Assembly: GCA_015067005.1 (NCBI GenBank)
Contig: SVNH01000015.1
Coordinates: forward strand, 1 to 64,000
Length of the DNA stretch: 64,000 bases
Direction of reading: 5' to 3'
From: Ruminococcus flavefaciens
GTDB taxonomy: Bacteria; Bacillota; Clostridia; Oscillospirales; Ruminococcaceae
Shown here: one piece after another, positions 6,924 through 15,216 of the stretch
Numbering within the stretch: the stretch's first letter is position 1
How the letters are laid out: each line of letters opens with the position of its first letter
Position numbers and translations under genes: made by a program
The notes under the pieces: generated by a model
Databases searched by the model: none
What the model saw: only the letters and a program-made list of their open reading frames with translations
What the model was told of the DNA's origin: nothing

Positions 6924-6964
6924 CGCAACTGGCTATATGCAGTCATGCCAATCTCTGCTATACT
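6924..6964 (+). promoter_or_regulatory. pdxS upstream region with paired half-sites
   Basis: TATACT at 6959-6964 is a good -10 box with no clear -35, which fits an activated promoter. Upstream, GGCTATATGCA (6931-6941) and GCCAAT (6947-6952) are kept in the degenerate duplicate of this region at about 37122-37145. TGGC...GCCA forms an inverted pair. A PdxR-type activator is the likely binder (inference). Confidence 0.45.
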
Positions 6965-6993
6965 ATAAAAAAATAAGAAATGAGGTTTTTGAA

Positions 6994-7866
6994 ATGAGTG
7001 AACAGTATCAGCTTAATAAGGAACTTGCACAGATGTTAAAGGGCGGAGTAATTATGGACGTAACTACTCCAGAACAGGCAAAGATAGCACAGGAAGCAGG
7101 TGCCTGCGCTGTTATGGCACTTGAACGTATCCCAGCGGATATTCGTGCAGCAGGCGGTGTATCCAGAATGAGTGATCCTGCAATGATCCGCTCTATACAG
7201 GAGGCGGTAAGTATTCCTGTCATGGCGAAATGCCGTATCGGTCACTTTGCGGAGGCACAGATACTTGAAGCGATAGAGATAGACTATATTGATGAGAGTG
7301 AAGTACTTTCGCCTGCTGATGATGTATACCACGTTGACAAGACAAAGTTTCGTGTGCCGTTCGTATGCGGTGCAAGAGATCTCGGCGAGGCACTGCGCCG
7401 CATCGCAGAGGGAGCTTCTATGATACGTACAAAAGGCGAACCCGGCACAGGAGATATCGTGCAGGCAGTACGTCATATGCGTATGATGAATTCTCAGATA
7501 CGTCATGTGGTATCGTTACAAGAAGACGAACTCTATGAGGAAGCTAAACAGCTCCAAGTACCTTATGAACTTGTAAAACAGGTGCATGACAGCGGCAGAC
7601 TTCCTGTGGTGAACTTTGCAGCAGGAGGTGTAGCAACACCGGCGGACGCTGCACTTATGATGCAGCTTGGCGCAGAGGGCGTATTCGTAGGTTCGGGAAT
7701 ATTCAAATCCGGTGATCCGAAGAAACGTGCTGCCGCTATCGTACAAGCGGTGACCAATTATCAGGATGCTAAACTGCTTGCAGAACTATCATCGGGACTC
7801 GGTGAAGCAATGGTCGGCATAAACGAACAAGAAATTGCTTTACTCATGGCAGAAAGAGGCAAGTGA
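6994..7866 (+). CDS. pdxS: Pyridoxal 5'-phosphate synthase, PdxS subunit
   Basis: A 290-residue TIM-barrel lyase that makes PLP from ribose 5-phosphate, glyceraldehyde 3-phosphate and ammonia delivered by PdxT. Visible hallmarks: [49 protein letters not shown] with the imine-forming Lys, [19 protein letters not shown], and the phosphate-binding TKGEPGTGD. Length is normal for the family. ATG 6994 (MSEQYQLN) follows a weak TGAGG site; the longer frame upstream runs through the promoter. It overlaps pdxT by one base. A decayed copy of its first codons lies at 37182. Confidence 0.98.
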   Translation: MSEQYQLNKELAQMLKGGVIMDVTTPEQAKIAQEAGACAVMALERIPADIRAAGGVSRMSDPAMIRSIQEAVSIPVMAKCRIGHFAEAQILEAIEIDYIDESEVLSPADDVYHVDKTKFRVPFVCGARDLGEALRRIAEGASMIRTKGEPGTGDIVQAVRHMRMMNSQIRHVVSLQEDELYEEAKQLQVPYELVKQVHDSGRLPVVNFAAGGVATPADAALMMQLGAEGVFVGSGIFKSGDPKKRAAAIVQAVTNYQDAKLLAELSSGLGEAMVGINEQEIALLMAERGK

Positions 7867-8441
7867 TGAGGATCGGAGTACTTGCGGTACAGGGGGCATT
7901 TGCCGAACATATCAATGTTCTTAAAAAGCTGGGCGTGGAAGCATTTGAGATTAGAAACACAGGTGATCTCAGCGCGCCATTTGACGGACTGATACTTCCC
8001 GGCGGTGAAAGCACTGTTATGAAAAAACTGCTACATGATCTCGGTCTGTTCGAGCCGCTCAAAGAGAAGATAGGCAGCGGACTTCCTGTTCTCGGGACGT
8101 GTGCAGGAATGATCCTTCTTGCTAAGAATATCGACAGCGGTGAAGATCCATGTTTCGGAACTATGGATATTACAGTCAAACGCAACGCATATGGTCGACA
8201 GCTCGGCAGTTTCGTATGCACTGCCAGATTTGCTGATAAGGATATAACAATGCGGTTTATCCGTGCGCCTTATGTTACTGAAGTAGGCAGCGGTGTTGAG
8301 ATACTGGCTGAACACGATAACAAAATAGTTGCAGTACGACAGAATGAACAGCTTGCGATAGCGTTTCATCCCGAACTGACCGATGATCATACGGTATATA
8401 AATTGTTTTTCAGAATGATTGAAAACAGGGCTGCAAAGTGA
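7866..8441 (+). CDS. pdxT: Pyridoxal 5'-phosphate synthase, glutaminase PdxT
   Basis: A 191-residue class I glutamine amidotransferase that supplies ammonia to PdxS. The catalytic nucleophile is in LGTCAGMILLA, the His-Glu pair in AFHPELTDD, and the substrate loop is PGGESTVM. The start ATG overlaps the pdxS stop (TGATG), giving tight coupling of the two subunits. Length is typical. The 3' end carries the promoter of the next gene. Confidence 0.98.
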   Translation: MRIGVLAVQGAFAEHINVLKKLGVEAFEIRNTGDLSAPFDGLILPGGESTVMKKLLHDLGLFEPLKEKIGSGLPVLGTCAGMILLAKNIDSGEDPCFGTMDITVKRNAYGRQLGSFVCTARFADKDITMRFIRAPYVTEVGSGVEILAEHDNKIVAVRQNEQLAIAFHPELTDDHTVYKLFFRMIENRAAK

Positions 8442-8447
8442 TATAAT
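8419..8447 (+). promoter_or_regulatory. Promoter of the PdxR-like gene inside pdxT
   Basis: TTGAAA at 8419-8424, a 17-base spacer and TATAAT at 8442-8447. The promoter straddles the pdxT stop, so the regulator can be transcribed separately. Confidence 0.7.
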
Positions 8448-8481
8448 ATTAGTATGGATCTCGGTGAAAGGAAGTGCAGAT

Positions 8482-9552
8482 GTGCATATCAGTATAGACC
8501 ATAACAGCCGGACACCTGCATATATGCAGATCTATTCGGCTATCAGGAATATGATAGTGAACGGAGCATATCCTACGGGAACACGTCTGCCTTCTAAACG
8601 TGAGCTCGCCCGAGACAGCGGAGTCAGTATCATTACAGCTGAACACGCCTACCAGCTACTGGCAGAAGAGGGACTGTGTGAGCTGCGTGCAAGAAGCGGA
8701 TGTTATGTAAAGTACACTCCCGAACACAGCTTCCCGCTTTCCGATTATTTGCAGGATAATACATCAGAATATAATCCAGCCGATTATCACAACGATGATA
8801 TTCCGTTTTCGGCAGTGGCATCCAAACTGCGAAAGGTCATACTCGATCAGGGTGAACGCATACTGATGAAGTCACCGAATAATGGCTGTACTGAGCTTCG
8901 TGAAGCGATATGCAGGTATCTTGCAAGAAGCAGGAATATCAATGTCACAACTGAGCAGATAGTTATCGGTTCCGGAGCAGAGTATCTTTACGGACTTTGT
9001 ATTCAGATGCTCGGCAGGGACAGGATAGTTGCACTGGAAAATCCGTCATACCGAAAAATACGGGAAGTCTATACAGCCAATGGCGCATCATGTGAACTGC
9101 TTTCAATGGACAGTGAAGGTATACGTATCAATGAACTGATACGGTCAAAAGCAGGTATACTTCATGTCACGCCTTTCAACAGCTTTCCGAGCCATATCAC
9201 TGCTTCAGCCGAACGAAGACAGGAGTATCTGAACTGGGCGAAAGAACGCAAAGCAGTCATTATCGAAGATGATTACGATTCCGAATTCTCTCTGACAGGA
9301 ACTGCACCTCAAACACTTTTCGCGCAAACTACCGACGGGAACGTTATTTATCTCAACACATTCTCGAAGACAATAGCTCCTTCTCTCAGAGTCGGTTATA
9401 TGATTCTTCCGACTGCTCTTATCCCGCTTTATCAGCAGACAGTCAGCTTCTATTCCTGCACAGTCCCGATGCTGGAGCAGTTCTTCCTGACTGAATGGCT
9501 CGATTCAGGTGAATTTGAAAGAAATATCAGCAGGATCAGAAATAAGCCTTGA
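8482..9552 (+). CDS. PdxR-like MocR regulator, C-terminally truncated
   Basis: A 356-residue GntR-type winged helix (YMQIYSAIRNMIVNGAYPTG, TRLPSKRELARDSGVSIITA) joined to an aminotransferase-like domain that binds PLP (VIIEDDYDSEF, TFSKTIAPSLRVGYM with the Schiff-base Lys). Location next to pdxST points to PdxR, the activator of PLP synthesis. MocR regulators usually run to about 440-480 residues; here the frame ends abruptly at ISRIRNKP and roughly 80 C-terminal residues are missing, including the small subdomain. Function is therefore doubtful. The chosen start is GTG 8482, 7 bases after AGGAAG. Confidence 0.8.
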   Translation: MHISIDHNSRTPAYMQIYSAIRNMIVNGAYPTGTRLPSKRELARDSGVSIITAEHAYQLLAEEGLCELRARSGCYVKYTPEHSFPLSDYLQDNTSEYNPADYHNDDIPFSAVASKLRKVILDQGERILMKSPNNGCTELREAICRYLARSRNINVTTEQIVIGSGAEYLYGLCIQMLGRDRIVALENPSYRKIREVYTANGASCELLSMDSEGIRINELIRSKAGILHVTPFNSFPSHITASAERRQEYLNWAKERKAVIIEDDYDSEFSLTGTAPQTLFAQTTDGNVIYLNTFSKTIAPSLRVGYMILPTALIPLYQQTVSFYSCTVPMLEQFFLTEWLDSGEFERNISRIRNKP

Positions 9553-9640
9553 TACTGTATAATTCCATTGAGAATTCCTCACCGAAATGATTTGCCTTTG
9601 CATATTTCTCATCTGTATGCAATCGAACAAAACTCGCATT
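9536..9640 (-). pseudogene. Possible antisense gene fragment at the pdxR break
   Basis: Read on the minus strand, 9640-9536 is open with protein-like composition (VRLHTDEKYAKANHF, then GEEFSMELYSIK) and stops inside the pdxR end. It has no start site. It could be a leftover coding piece joined to pdxR by the deletion that truncated it. The family is not recognised. Confidence 0.25.
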
Positions 9641-9667
9641 AATTAAAAATATTTTTTCAAAAAGGTA

Positions 9668-9696
9668 TTGACAAACGGATTTTTGTATGATATAAT
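9668..9696 (+). promoter_or_regulatory. Promoter of the T-box leader
   Basis: Consensus TTGACA (9668-9673), 17-base spacer, TATAAT (9691-9696). Confidence 0.85.
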
Positions 9697-9702
9697 CCAA
9701 AA

Positions 9703-9985
9703 TATAGGCTGTGACGAAGAATAGTCAGGGCGAAAGCATTTCAGAGAACTGATGGTTGGTGCGAATCAGTAATGCTTGGAACCTGTACTTCTCCCTTCTG
9801 AGCTGGAACTCCCAAAGGTTCAAACACCCAGTAGATGGTTCCCGTGAATGCTGCGTTAGTGCATAGGAGTTGATAGACTTCGAAGAGGTGGCGGATTTTT
9901 ATATCCGCAATTTGAGTGGTACCGCGAGTATTTTATAATACCCGTCTCAAAGCAATCTTACGCTTTGGGACGGGTTTTGTGTTTT
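9703..9985 (+). ncRNA. T-box leader RNA
   Basis: The element has a complete T-box layout. A K-turn-like base (GTGACGAAG with CTTCTGAGC) is followed by stem I with AAGCATT/AATGCTT, the AG bulge CAGAGA and the apical GGTTGGTG. The T-box sequence AGTGGTACCGCG is at 9915-9926, then a terminator CCCGTC...GACGGG (9941-9974) with a T-rich tail. The bulge reads UGGU, which pairs with a tRNA ending ACCA, so the tRNA has A73; this argues against tRNA-Ser (G73). The specifier is not clear-cut: aligned on the 9-base loop strand before CTTC (TACTTCTCC) it would be CUC (Leu), with UUC (Phe) as the alternative. It controls transcription of the downstream ligase fusion. Confidence 0.9.
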
Positions 9986-10014
9986 TATCGTTCCGGGCAA
10001 AGGAAGGTGAAAAA

Positions 10015-10035
10015 ATGCTATCTCTAATTACCTGA
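10015..10035 (+). other. Six-codon frame with a strong ribosome site after the T-box
   Basis: AAGGAAGGTG precedes ATG 10015, but the frame stops after MLSLIT. It may be the scar of the original T-box-controlled gene or a tiny leader; it lies 70 bases before the real downstream gene, which has its own ribosome site. Confidence 0.35.
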
Positions 10036-10106
10036 CATCTATGCTGTAAACATAAAGTGCAGCGTTAATGAATGAATAATCGAAAATATGTAAAGGAATG
10101 ATAAAA

Positions 10107-12635
10107 ATGAAAATCAGTTTTTCAACTCTTGCCTGCCCCGATTGGTCATGGTCTGATATTTACTCTATGGCTAAAGACTTCGGTTTCGATGGAATCGAGA
10201 TCCGCGGATTAGGCGATGAGATCTTTTCTGTCAAGGCAAAGCCCTTCACAGATTCACAGCTGCCTGACACCATTGCTAAACTCAGATCACTCGGACTTGA
10301 AATCCCATGCCTTTCTTCAGGCGCCTGCCTAAAGTTTAAAGATAAATTCAATATTGCCGAAGAAGAGATCCTTGCTTACGCTAAGCTTGCAAACAAACTC
10401 GGCACTTCATATATAAGAATCCTCGCAGACCTCGATCCCGCTCCCGGCGGCGAAGTCGATGACGACTATATCGCTGAGGCTCTCCTCAGACTCGTTCCCG
10501 TCGCTGAGGAATACAATGTTACTCTCCTCGTTGAGACAAACGGTGTTTACAGCGATTCTGCGCGTCTTGCACGTCTTCTCAGCAAGGTAGGCAGCCGCAA
10601 GGTAGCTGCCCTCTGGGATATGCACCATCCATACCGCTATAACAACGAATCCCCTGAGACTACTGTTGCAAACCTCGGCGAGTACATAAAGTACATACAG
10701 GTCAAGGACAGCGTTATGCGCGAGGACGGCTCTGTTGAGTACCGCATCATGGGCACAGGTGATATTCCTGTAAAGGAAATGATCGCAGCTCTCGAAACTA
10801 TCAACTATAACGGCTATATCTCCCTCGAATGGGTAAAGCGCTGGGCTAAGGATCTCAGCGATGCAGGTATCGTTATACCTCAGTTCGCTGAATATATGTC
10901 ACCTTACAAGAAAAAGCACAAACACGCCCTCCAGACCAATATGCGCGGCGATGGTCAGTATCCGTGGCCAAAGGAGAAGATACTCAACTATACCTTCCCC
11001 GACATCCTCGACCGTATCTGCGAGCAGTTCCCGAATCAGTACGCTTTCCGCTACACTGAACTCGACTACATCCGTACATATCCGGAATTCAGGGACGATG
11101 TCGATAATTTCGCCCGCGCTCTCCTCGCTATGGGAGTTAAGAAGGGCGACCACGTTGCTATCTGGGCAACAAATATCCCTCAGTGGTACATTACATTCTG
11201 GGCTACCACAAAGATCGGCGCGGTTCTCGTTACCATGAACACAGAATACCGCATCCACGAGGCTGAGTACCTCCTCCGCCAGTCCGATACCATGACTCTC
11301 GTTATGATCGACGGCATCAAGAATATCAACTATGTCGACATCATCAAGGAGCTCTGCCCTGAGCTCGATTCCTGCGAACCGGGACAGCTCAGATCCGCAA
11401 GACTCCCCTTCCTCAGAAATATCATCACCTGCGATTCCAAGAACAACGGCTGCTATACTTGGGAAGAGGCTGTTGCACTCTCAAAGAACGTTCCTTACAG
11501 CGAGGTCGAGGCTGTCCGCAAGACCATCAACATCAACGATGTCTGCAATATGCAGTATACCTCCGGCACAACTGGCTTCCCGAAGGGCGTTATGCTCACA
11601 CATTATAATGTAGTAAACAACGGTAAGGCTATCGGAGACTGCATGGATCTTTCCACAGCCGACCGCATGATGATACAGGTGCCTATGTTCCACTGCTTCG
11701 GTATGGTGCTCGCTATGACAGCTTCCATGACACACGGTACAACTATGTCGCCTATCACAAGATTCAGTCCGCGAAAGGGACTCGCCTGCATCAACAAGGA
11801 AAAGATAACCTGCTTCCACGGCGTTCCGACTATGTTCATCGCCATGCTCGGTCACGAGGACTTCGATAAGACCGATTTCTCCTACATGAGAACAGGTATC
11901 ATGGCTGGTTCACCTTGTCCGATAAAGACTATGGAAGAGGTTGTCGAGAAGATGCACATGAGCGAGATATGCATAACCTATGGTCAGACCGAGGCTTCTC
12001 CTGCAACAACCATGAGCAAGACTACCGACACACTTGAACAGCGTGTAAATACTGTCGGCGGACCTATATTCGGCGTTGAGTGCCGAATAGTTGACCCTGA
12101 GACAAATCAGGAAGTTCCGGACGATGTTGACGGTGAGTTCGTTGCAAGAGGCTACAATATCATGAAGGGCTACTACAAAATGCCCGAGGCTACTGCTGCC
12201 GCTATCGACTCGGAAGGCTGGCTGCATACCGGCGACCTCGCAAGAAGACGCTCCTCCGACGGCTATTTCAAGATCACAGGCCGTATCAAGGACATGATAA
12301 TCCGCGGCGGCGAAAATATCTATCCAAAGGAGATCGAGGACTTCCTCTATACCTACCCGAAGGTAAAGGACGTTCAGGTGATCGGCGTACCGAGTGAGGA
12401 CTACGGCGAAGAGATCATGGCTTGTATCATACTTCAGGAAGGTGAAACTGCTACCGAGGACGAGATCAAGCAGTTCTGTCTCGACAGAATGGCAAAGCAC
12501 AAGTGCCCGAGATACGTTGATTTCGTGGACAGCTTCCCGATGAATGCTGCCGGAAAGATACTCAAATACAAGATGAGAGAACAGGCTGTTGAAAAGCTTG
12601 ATCTCCACAAGGCAGACAATATAGTTACTGCATAA
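10107..12635 (+). CDS. Sugar-isomerase-like TIM barrel fused to acyl-CoA synthetase
   Basis: An 842-residue two-domain protein. Residues 1-270 are a xylose-isomerase/AP-endonuclease-2-type TIM barrel (FDGIEIRGLGDE, then LLVETNG, ALWDMHHPYRYN, YIQVKDS, GYISLEW), as in sugar phosphate isomerase/epimerases. Residues 285-842 are an AMP-forming acyl-CoA ligase: YTSGTTGFPKGVMLTHYN is the P-loop, YGQTEASPATT the A5 motif, GWLHTGDLA and GRIKDMIIRGGENIYPKEIE the hinge, and GKILKYKMRE holds the catalytic Lys. It activates a carboxylic acid to its CoA thioester; the substrate is unknown. ATG 10107 follows AAAGGA. Transcription is through the T-box leader, unusual for a ligase, and suggests an acid that feeds amino-acid synthesis. 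Confidence 0.92.
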   Translation: MKISFSTLACPDWSWSDIYSMAKDFGFDGIEIRGLGDEIFSVKAKPFTDSQLPDTIAKLRSLGLEIPCLSSGACLKFKDKFNIAEEEILAYAKLANKLGTSYIRILADLDPAPGGEVDDDYIAEALLRLVPVAEEYNVTLLVETNGVYSDSARLARLLSKVGSRKVAALWDMHHPYRYNNESPETTVANLGEYIKYIQVKDSVMREDGSVEYRIMGTGDIPVKEMIAALETINYNGYISLEWVKRWAKDLSDAGIVIPQFAEYMSPYKKKHKHALQTNMRGDGQYPWPKEKILNYTFPDILDRICEQFPNQYAFRYTELDYIRTYPEFRDDVDNFARALLAMGVKKGDHVAIWATNIPQWYITFWATTKIGAVLVTMNTEYRIHEAEYLLRQSDTMTLVMIDGIKNINYVDIIKELCPELDSCEPGQLRSARLPFLRNIITCDSKNNGCYTWEEAVALSKNVPYSEVEAVRKTININDVCNMQYTSGTTGFPKGVMLTHYNVVNNGKAIGDCMDLSTADRMMIQVPMFHCFGMVLAMTASMTHGTTMSPITRFSPRKGLACINKEKITCFHGVPTMFIAMLGHEDFDKTDFSYMRTGIMAGSPCPIKTMEEVVEKMHMSEICITYGQTEASPATTMSKTTDTLEQRVNTVGGPIFGVECRIVDPETNQEVPDDVDGEFVARGYNIMKGYYKMPEATAAAIDSEGWLHTGDLARRRSSDGYFKITGRIKDMIIRGGENIYPKEIEDFLYTYPKVKDVQVIGVPSEDYGEEIMACIILQEGETATEDEIKQFCLDRMAKHKCPRYVDFVDSFPMNAAGKILKYKMREQAVEKLDLHKADNIVTA

Positions 12636-12748
12636 AATCCGCATTTACTATACAGAAAATAAGCTTTTTTGAGCAGCTTCTTTAACGGTATCTCGTCTGA
12701 TATATCCCACAATCTGCGGATACCCTATTGGAACTGAATAAAAACCGC
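12636..12748. other. Short spacer before the terminator
   Basis: No gene or structured element seen. Confidence 0.5.
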
Positions 12749-12795
12749 AAGCCCTTGGAAACGTTCTGCAAGCGTTTCTGAGGGCTTTTACTTTA
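12749..12795 (+). terminator. Rho-independent terminator
   Basis: Stem AAGCCCTTGGAAACG/CGTTTCTGAGGGCTT with a T-rich tail; ends the ligase transcript. Confidence 0.85.
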
Positions 12796-12898
12796 GGTGC
12801 ATAATTTTATGATTCGTAAACAATTGTTAAATCGTATTCAGAGAAGATTAATAGTTCCGTCTGATTTAACAAATTAATAATGATAGAGATAAATTTAT

Positions 12899-12953
12899 AT
12901 CGTCAACCAAAGCTGCTTATTAGGTTGACAAGTTTGATTGCCTGTGCTATAAT
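12899..12953 (+). promoter_or_regulatory. BirA-type biotin operator and bio promoter
   Basis: Inverted half-sites GTCAACC (12902-12908) and GGTTGAC (12923-12929) are separated by 14 bases, the arrangement of Firmicute BirA operators. The right half-site contains the -35 box TTGACA (12925-12930), followed after 17 bases by TATAAT (12948-12953), so holo-BirA binding would block RNA polymerase. birA is not in the window. Confidence 0.88.
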
Positions 12954-12983
12954 TATACAGGAATATCAAAAGAGGTGTCGCTT

Positions 12984-13532
12984 ATGAAAACAAAAGACAT
13001 GATCTTAATAGCTATGTTTGCAGCTTTGATCGCTGTTGGCGCATACATAAAGATCCCCGTTCCTGTTTGTCCCTTTACATTGCAGTTTCTTTTTACTACT
13101 CTGGCAGGGATAATTCTTGGTTCAAAGAATGGGACTATCGCTGTATCTGTTTATGTTCTGCTTGGCTTGGCTGGACTTCCTGTTTTTACGGACGGAGGCG
13201 GTATAGGCTATGTATTTCAGCCTACTTTCGGCTATCTTATAGGATTTATCGCAGGAGCATTTGTCACTGGTACGATAGTTCACAAAGGTGATCTGACTAT
13301 GCAGCGGCTGCTGGCAGGCGGTTTTGCAGGGCTTATGACAGTTTACACTTTTGGAATGGCTTATTATTGGGCTGTCAGCCGATTCTATATCGGTGAGCCT
13401 ATCGGAATATGGCCGCTGTTTTTGTATTGTTTTTTATTGGCAGTTCCGGGAGATATATGTCTTTGTATACTTTCGGCTAAACTTGGGAAACGACTTATCC
13501 CTGCAATCGGATTATCATATAAGAAAGCATAA
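12984..13532 (+). CDS. bioY: Biotin ECF transporter substrate-binding component BioY
   Basis: A 182-residue membrane protein with six predicted helices, the S component of an energy-coupling-factor transporter for biotin. Family marks are IKIPVPVCPFTLQFLF near the N terminus and LGLAGLPVFTDGGGIGYVF, PTFGYLIGF in the middle. The ATG at 12984 is 7 bases after GAGGTG; a GTG three codons upstream overlaps the ribosome site and is unlikely. It is first in the bio operon, behind the BirA operator, so uptake and synthesis are co-repressed. The ECF ATPase and T component are elsewhere. Confidence 0.95.
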   Translation: MKTKDMILIAMFAALIAVGAYIKIPVPVCPFTLQFLFTTLAGIILGSKNGTIAVSVYVLLGLAGLPVFTDGGGIGYVFQPTFGYLIGFIAGAFVTGTIVHKGDLTMQRLLAGGFAGLMTVYTFGMAYYWAVSRFYIGEPIGIWPLFLYCFLLAVPGDICLCILSAKLGKRLIPAIGLSYKKA

Positions 13533-13552
13533 AACTTGAAAAGGAGCATTTT

Positions 13553-14530
13553 ATGGATATTATAAGACTTGCCGAGGAGATCATCGGCGGAAAACGCATA
13601 CATCGCGGCGATGATATGGATTTTTTTATTTCAGCGGATATAAAATTACTGTGTGAAGGTGCAGACCGTATCAGGAAGCATTTCTGTGGAGATTACGTTG
13701 ATCTGTGCAGTATCATAAACGGAAAAAGCGGAAAATGCTCGGAAAACTGCCGCTTCTGCGCTCAGTCCGCTCACAACTGCACCGGGATAAAAGAGTATCC
13801 GTTCATGGATACTGAAACTATTCTAAATGAGTGCAAACATAACGAAGCAAAAGGAGTACACCGATTTTCCATAGTCACAGCAGGAAGAACGCTCAGCGAT
13901 GCTGATTTTGAAAAAGCGTTTGAAGCATACAGCACTCTCCATGAGAAAACAGATATGATGCTTTGCGGTTCTCACGGACTTCTTACAGATGAACAGTTCA
14001 AAAGACTTCGTTTAGCAGGGGTAAGCAGATACCACTGCAACATTGAAACGTCACGCAGAAACTTCCCGAACATCTGCACCACACATACCTTTGACGACAA
14101 GGTCGAATGTATAAAACGTGCTAAAAATGCAGGATTTGAGATCTGCTCCGGCGGAATCATCGGTATGGGGGAAACATGGTCTGACAGGATAGATATGGCT
14201 GTCACCCTTTCGGAACTTGGAGTCACTTCGATACCCATAAATGCACTTATGCCGATAAAGGGCACTCCGTTTGAAGACCTTGAAAGGCTTTCGGAAGAAG
14301 ATATACTGCGTACTGTTTCGATATTCAGATACATTGCCCCATCCGCCGATATTAGACTTGCAGCAGGCAGAGATCTTATGACCAACTGCGGTAAACAGGC
14401 TTTTCTTTCGGGAGCAAATTCTACTATCACAGGCGATATGCTGACAACTTCGGGAAATGACATCAATGGAGATGTGAAAATGCTCAGAGAAATGGGCTTT
14501 TATATTGAAAAGAGGAAAAGTAATGAGTAA
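13553..14530 (+). CDS. bioB: Biotin synthase (radical SAM)
   Basis: A 325-residue radical SAM enzyme that inserts sulfur into dethiobiotin. The SAM-binding 4Fe-4S cluster cysteines are in CSENCRFC, preceded by SIINGKSGKC. YHCNIETS, GFEICSGGIIGMGET and PINALMPIKGTPFE, then RLAAGRD, are standard BioB blocks; the Arg of RLAAGR is the unusual 2Fe-2S ligand. Length is normal. It overlaps bioD by 8 bases (ATGAGTAA), so the genes are coupled. Confidence 0.97.
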   Translation: MDIIRLAEEIIGGKRIHRGDDMDFFISADIKLLCEGADRIRKHFCGDYVDLCSIINGKSGKCSENCRFCAQSAHNCTGIKEYPFMDTETILNECKHNEAKGVHRFSIVTAGRTLSDADFEKAFEAYSTLHEKTDMMLCGSHGLLTDEQFKRLRLAGVSRYHCNIETSRRNFPNICTTHTFDDKVECIKRAKNAGFEICSGGIIGMGETWSDRIDMAVTLSELGVTSIPINALMPIKGTPFEDLERLSEEDILRTVSIFRYIAPSADIRLAAGRDLMTNCGKQAFLSGANSTITGDMLTTSGNDINGDVKMLREMGFYIEKRKSNE

Positions 14531-15206
14531 GGGACTGTTTATCACAGGTACGGGAACTGATACGGGTAAAACATATATCACGGCTCTGCTGCTGAAAAAA
14601 CTGAATGAAAGCGGATACAGCTGTGCCTACTATAAAGCTGCAATGAGTGGAAACGAGCGTGACAGCAACGGAGATCTTATTCCGGGCGATGCACTTAATG
14701 TCAGAACTGTTTCGGGGATAAATCAGCCCCTTGCGGAAATGTGTCCATATATCTATGAAACTGCCGTTTCACCCCATCTTGCTTCAAGAATAGAAGGCTC
14801 TCCTCTCGATATGGAGACAGTAAAGGAGAGTTATAGCGGACTGACTTCACGGTATGACTACATAATTGCCGAAGGAAGCGGAGGTATACTCTGCCCATTA
14901 AGATATGACGATGAAAAAATATTCCTTGAAGATGTTATCAAAATGCTTGAGTTTCCGTGTGTTATCGTCGCAGATGCAGGACTCGGCACGATAAACAATG
15001 TTGTTCTTACCGTACATTATATGAGGTCACGGAATATCCACATAAAAGGAATTATCCTGAATCATTTTCATAAAGACGATGTAATGGAAGAAGATAACAA
15101 AGAAATGTGTGAGGCTCTTACAGGTATCCCGGTTATTGCCTGTGCAGGTGACAACTGCACCGACCTTGACATCAGCGGAGAATATATAGCTTTACTTTGC
15201 GAATAG
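14523..15206 (+). CDS. bioD: Dethiobiotin synthetase
   Basis: A 227-residue ATP-dependent carboxylase that closes the ureido ring of dethiobiotin from 7,8-diaminononanoate and CO2. The P-loop is GTGTDTGKT at residues 8-16, and YKAAMSG and EGSGGILCP are the other active-site segments. ATG 14523 (MSKGLFITG) follows AGAGGAAAAG and overlaps the bioB stop; an upstream ATG in the same frame lies within bioB. Confidence 0.96.
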   Translation: MSKGLFITGTGTDTGKTYITALLLKKLNESGYSCAYYKAAMSGNERDSNGDLIPGDALNVRTVSGINQPLAEMCPYIYETAVSPHLASRIEGSPLDMETVKESYSGLTSRYDYIIAEGSGGILCPLRYDDEKIFLEDVIKMLEFPCVIVADAGLGTINNVVLTVHYMRSRNIHIKGIILNHFHKDDVMEEDNKEMCEALTGIPVIACAGDNCTDLDISGEYIALLCE

Positions 15207-15216
15207 GAGAAAAATT

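Noticed and set aside
9703..9985. Serine-specific T-box (UCC triplets are present)
   Set aside because: The UGGU bulge pairs with an A73 tRNA, whereas tRNA-Ser has G73.
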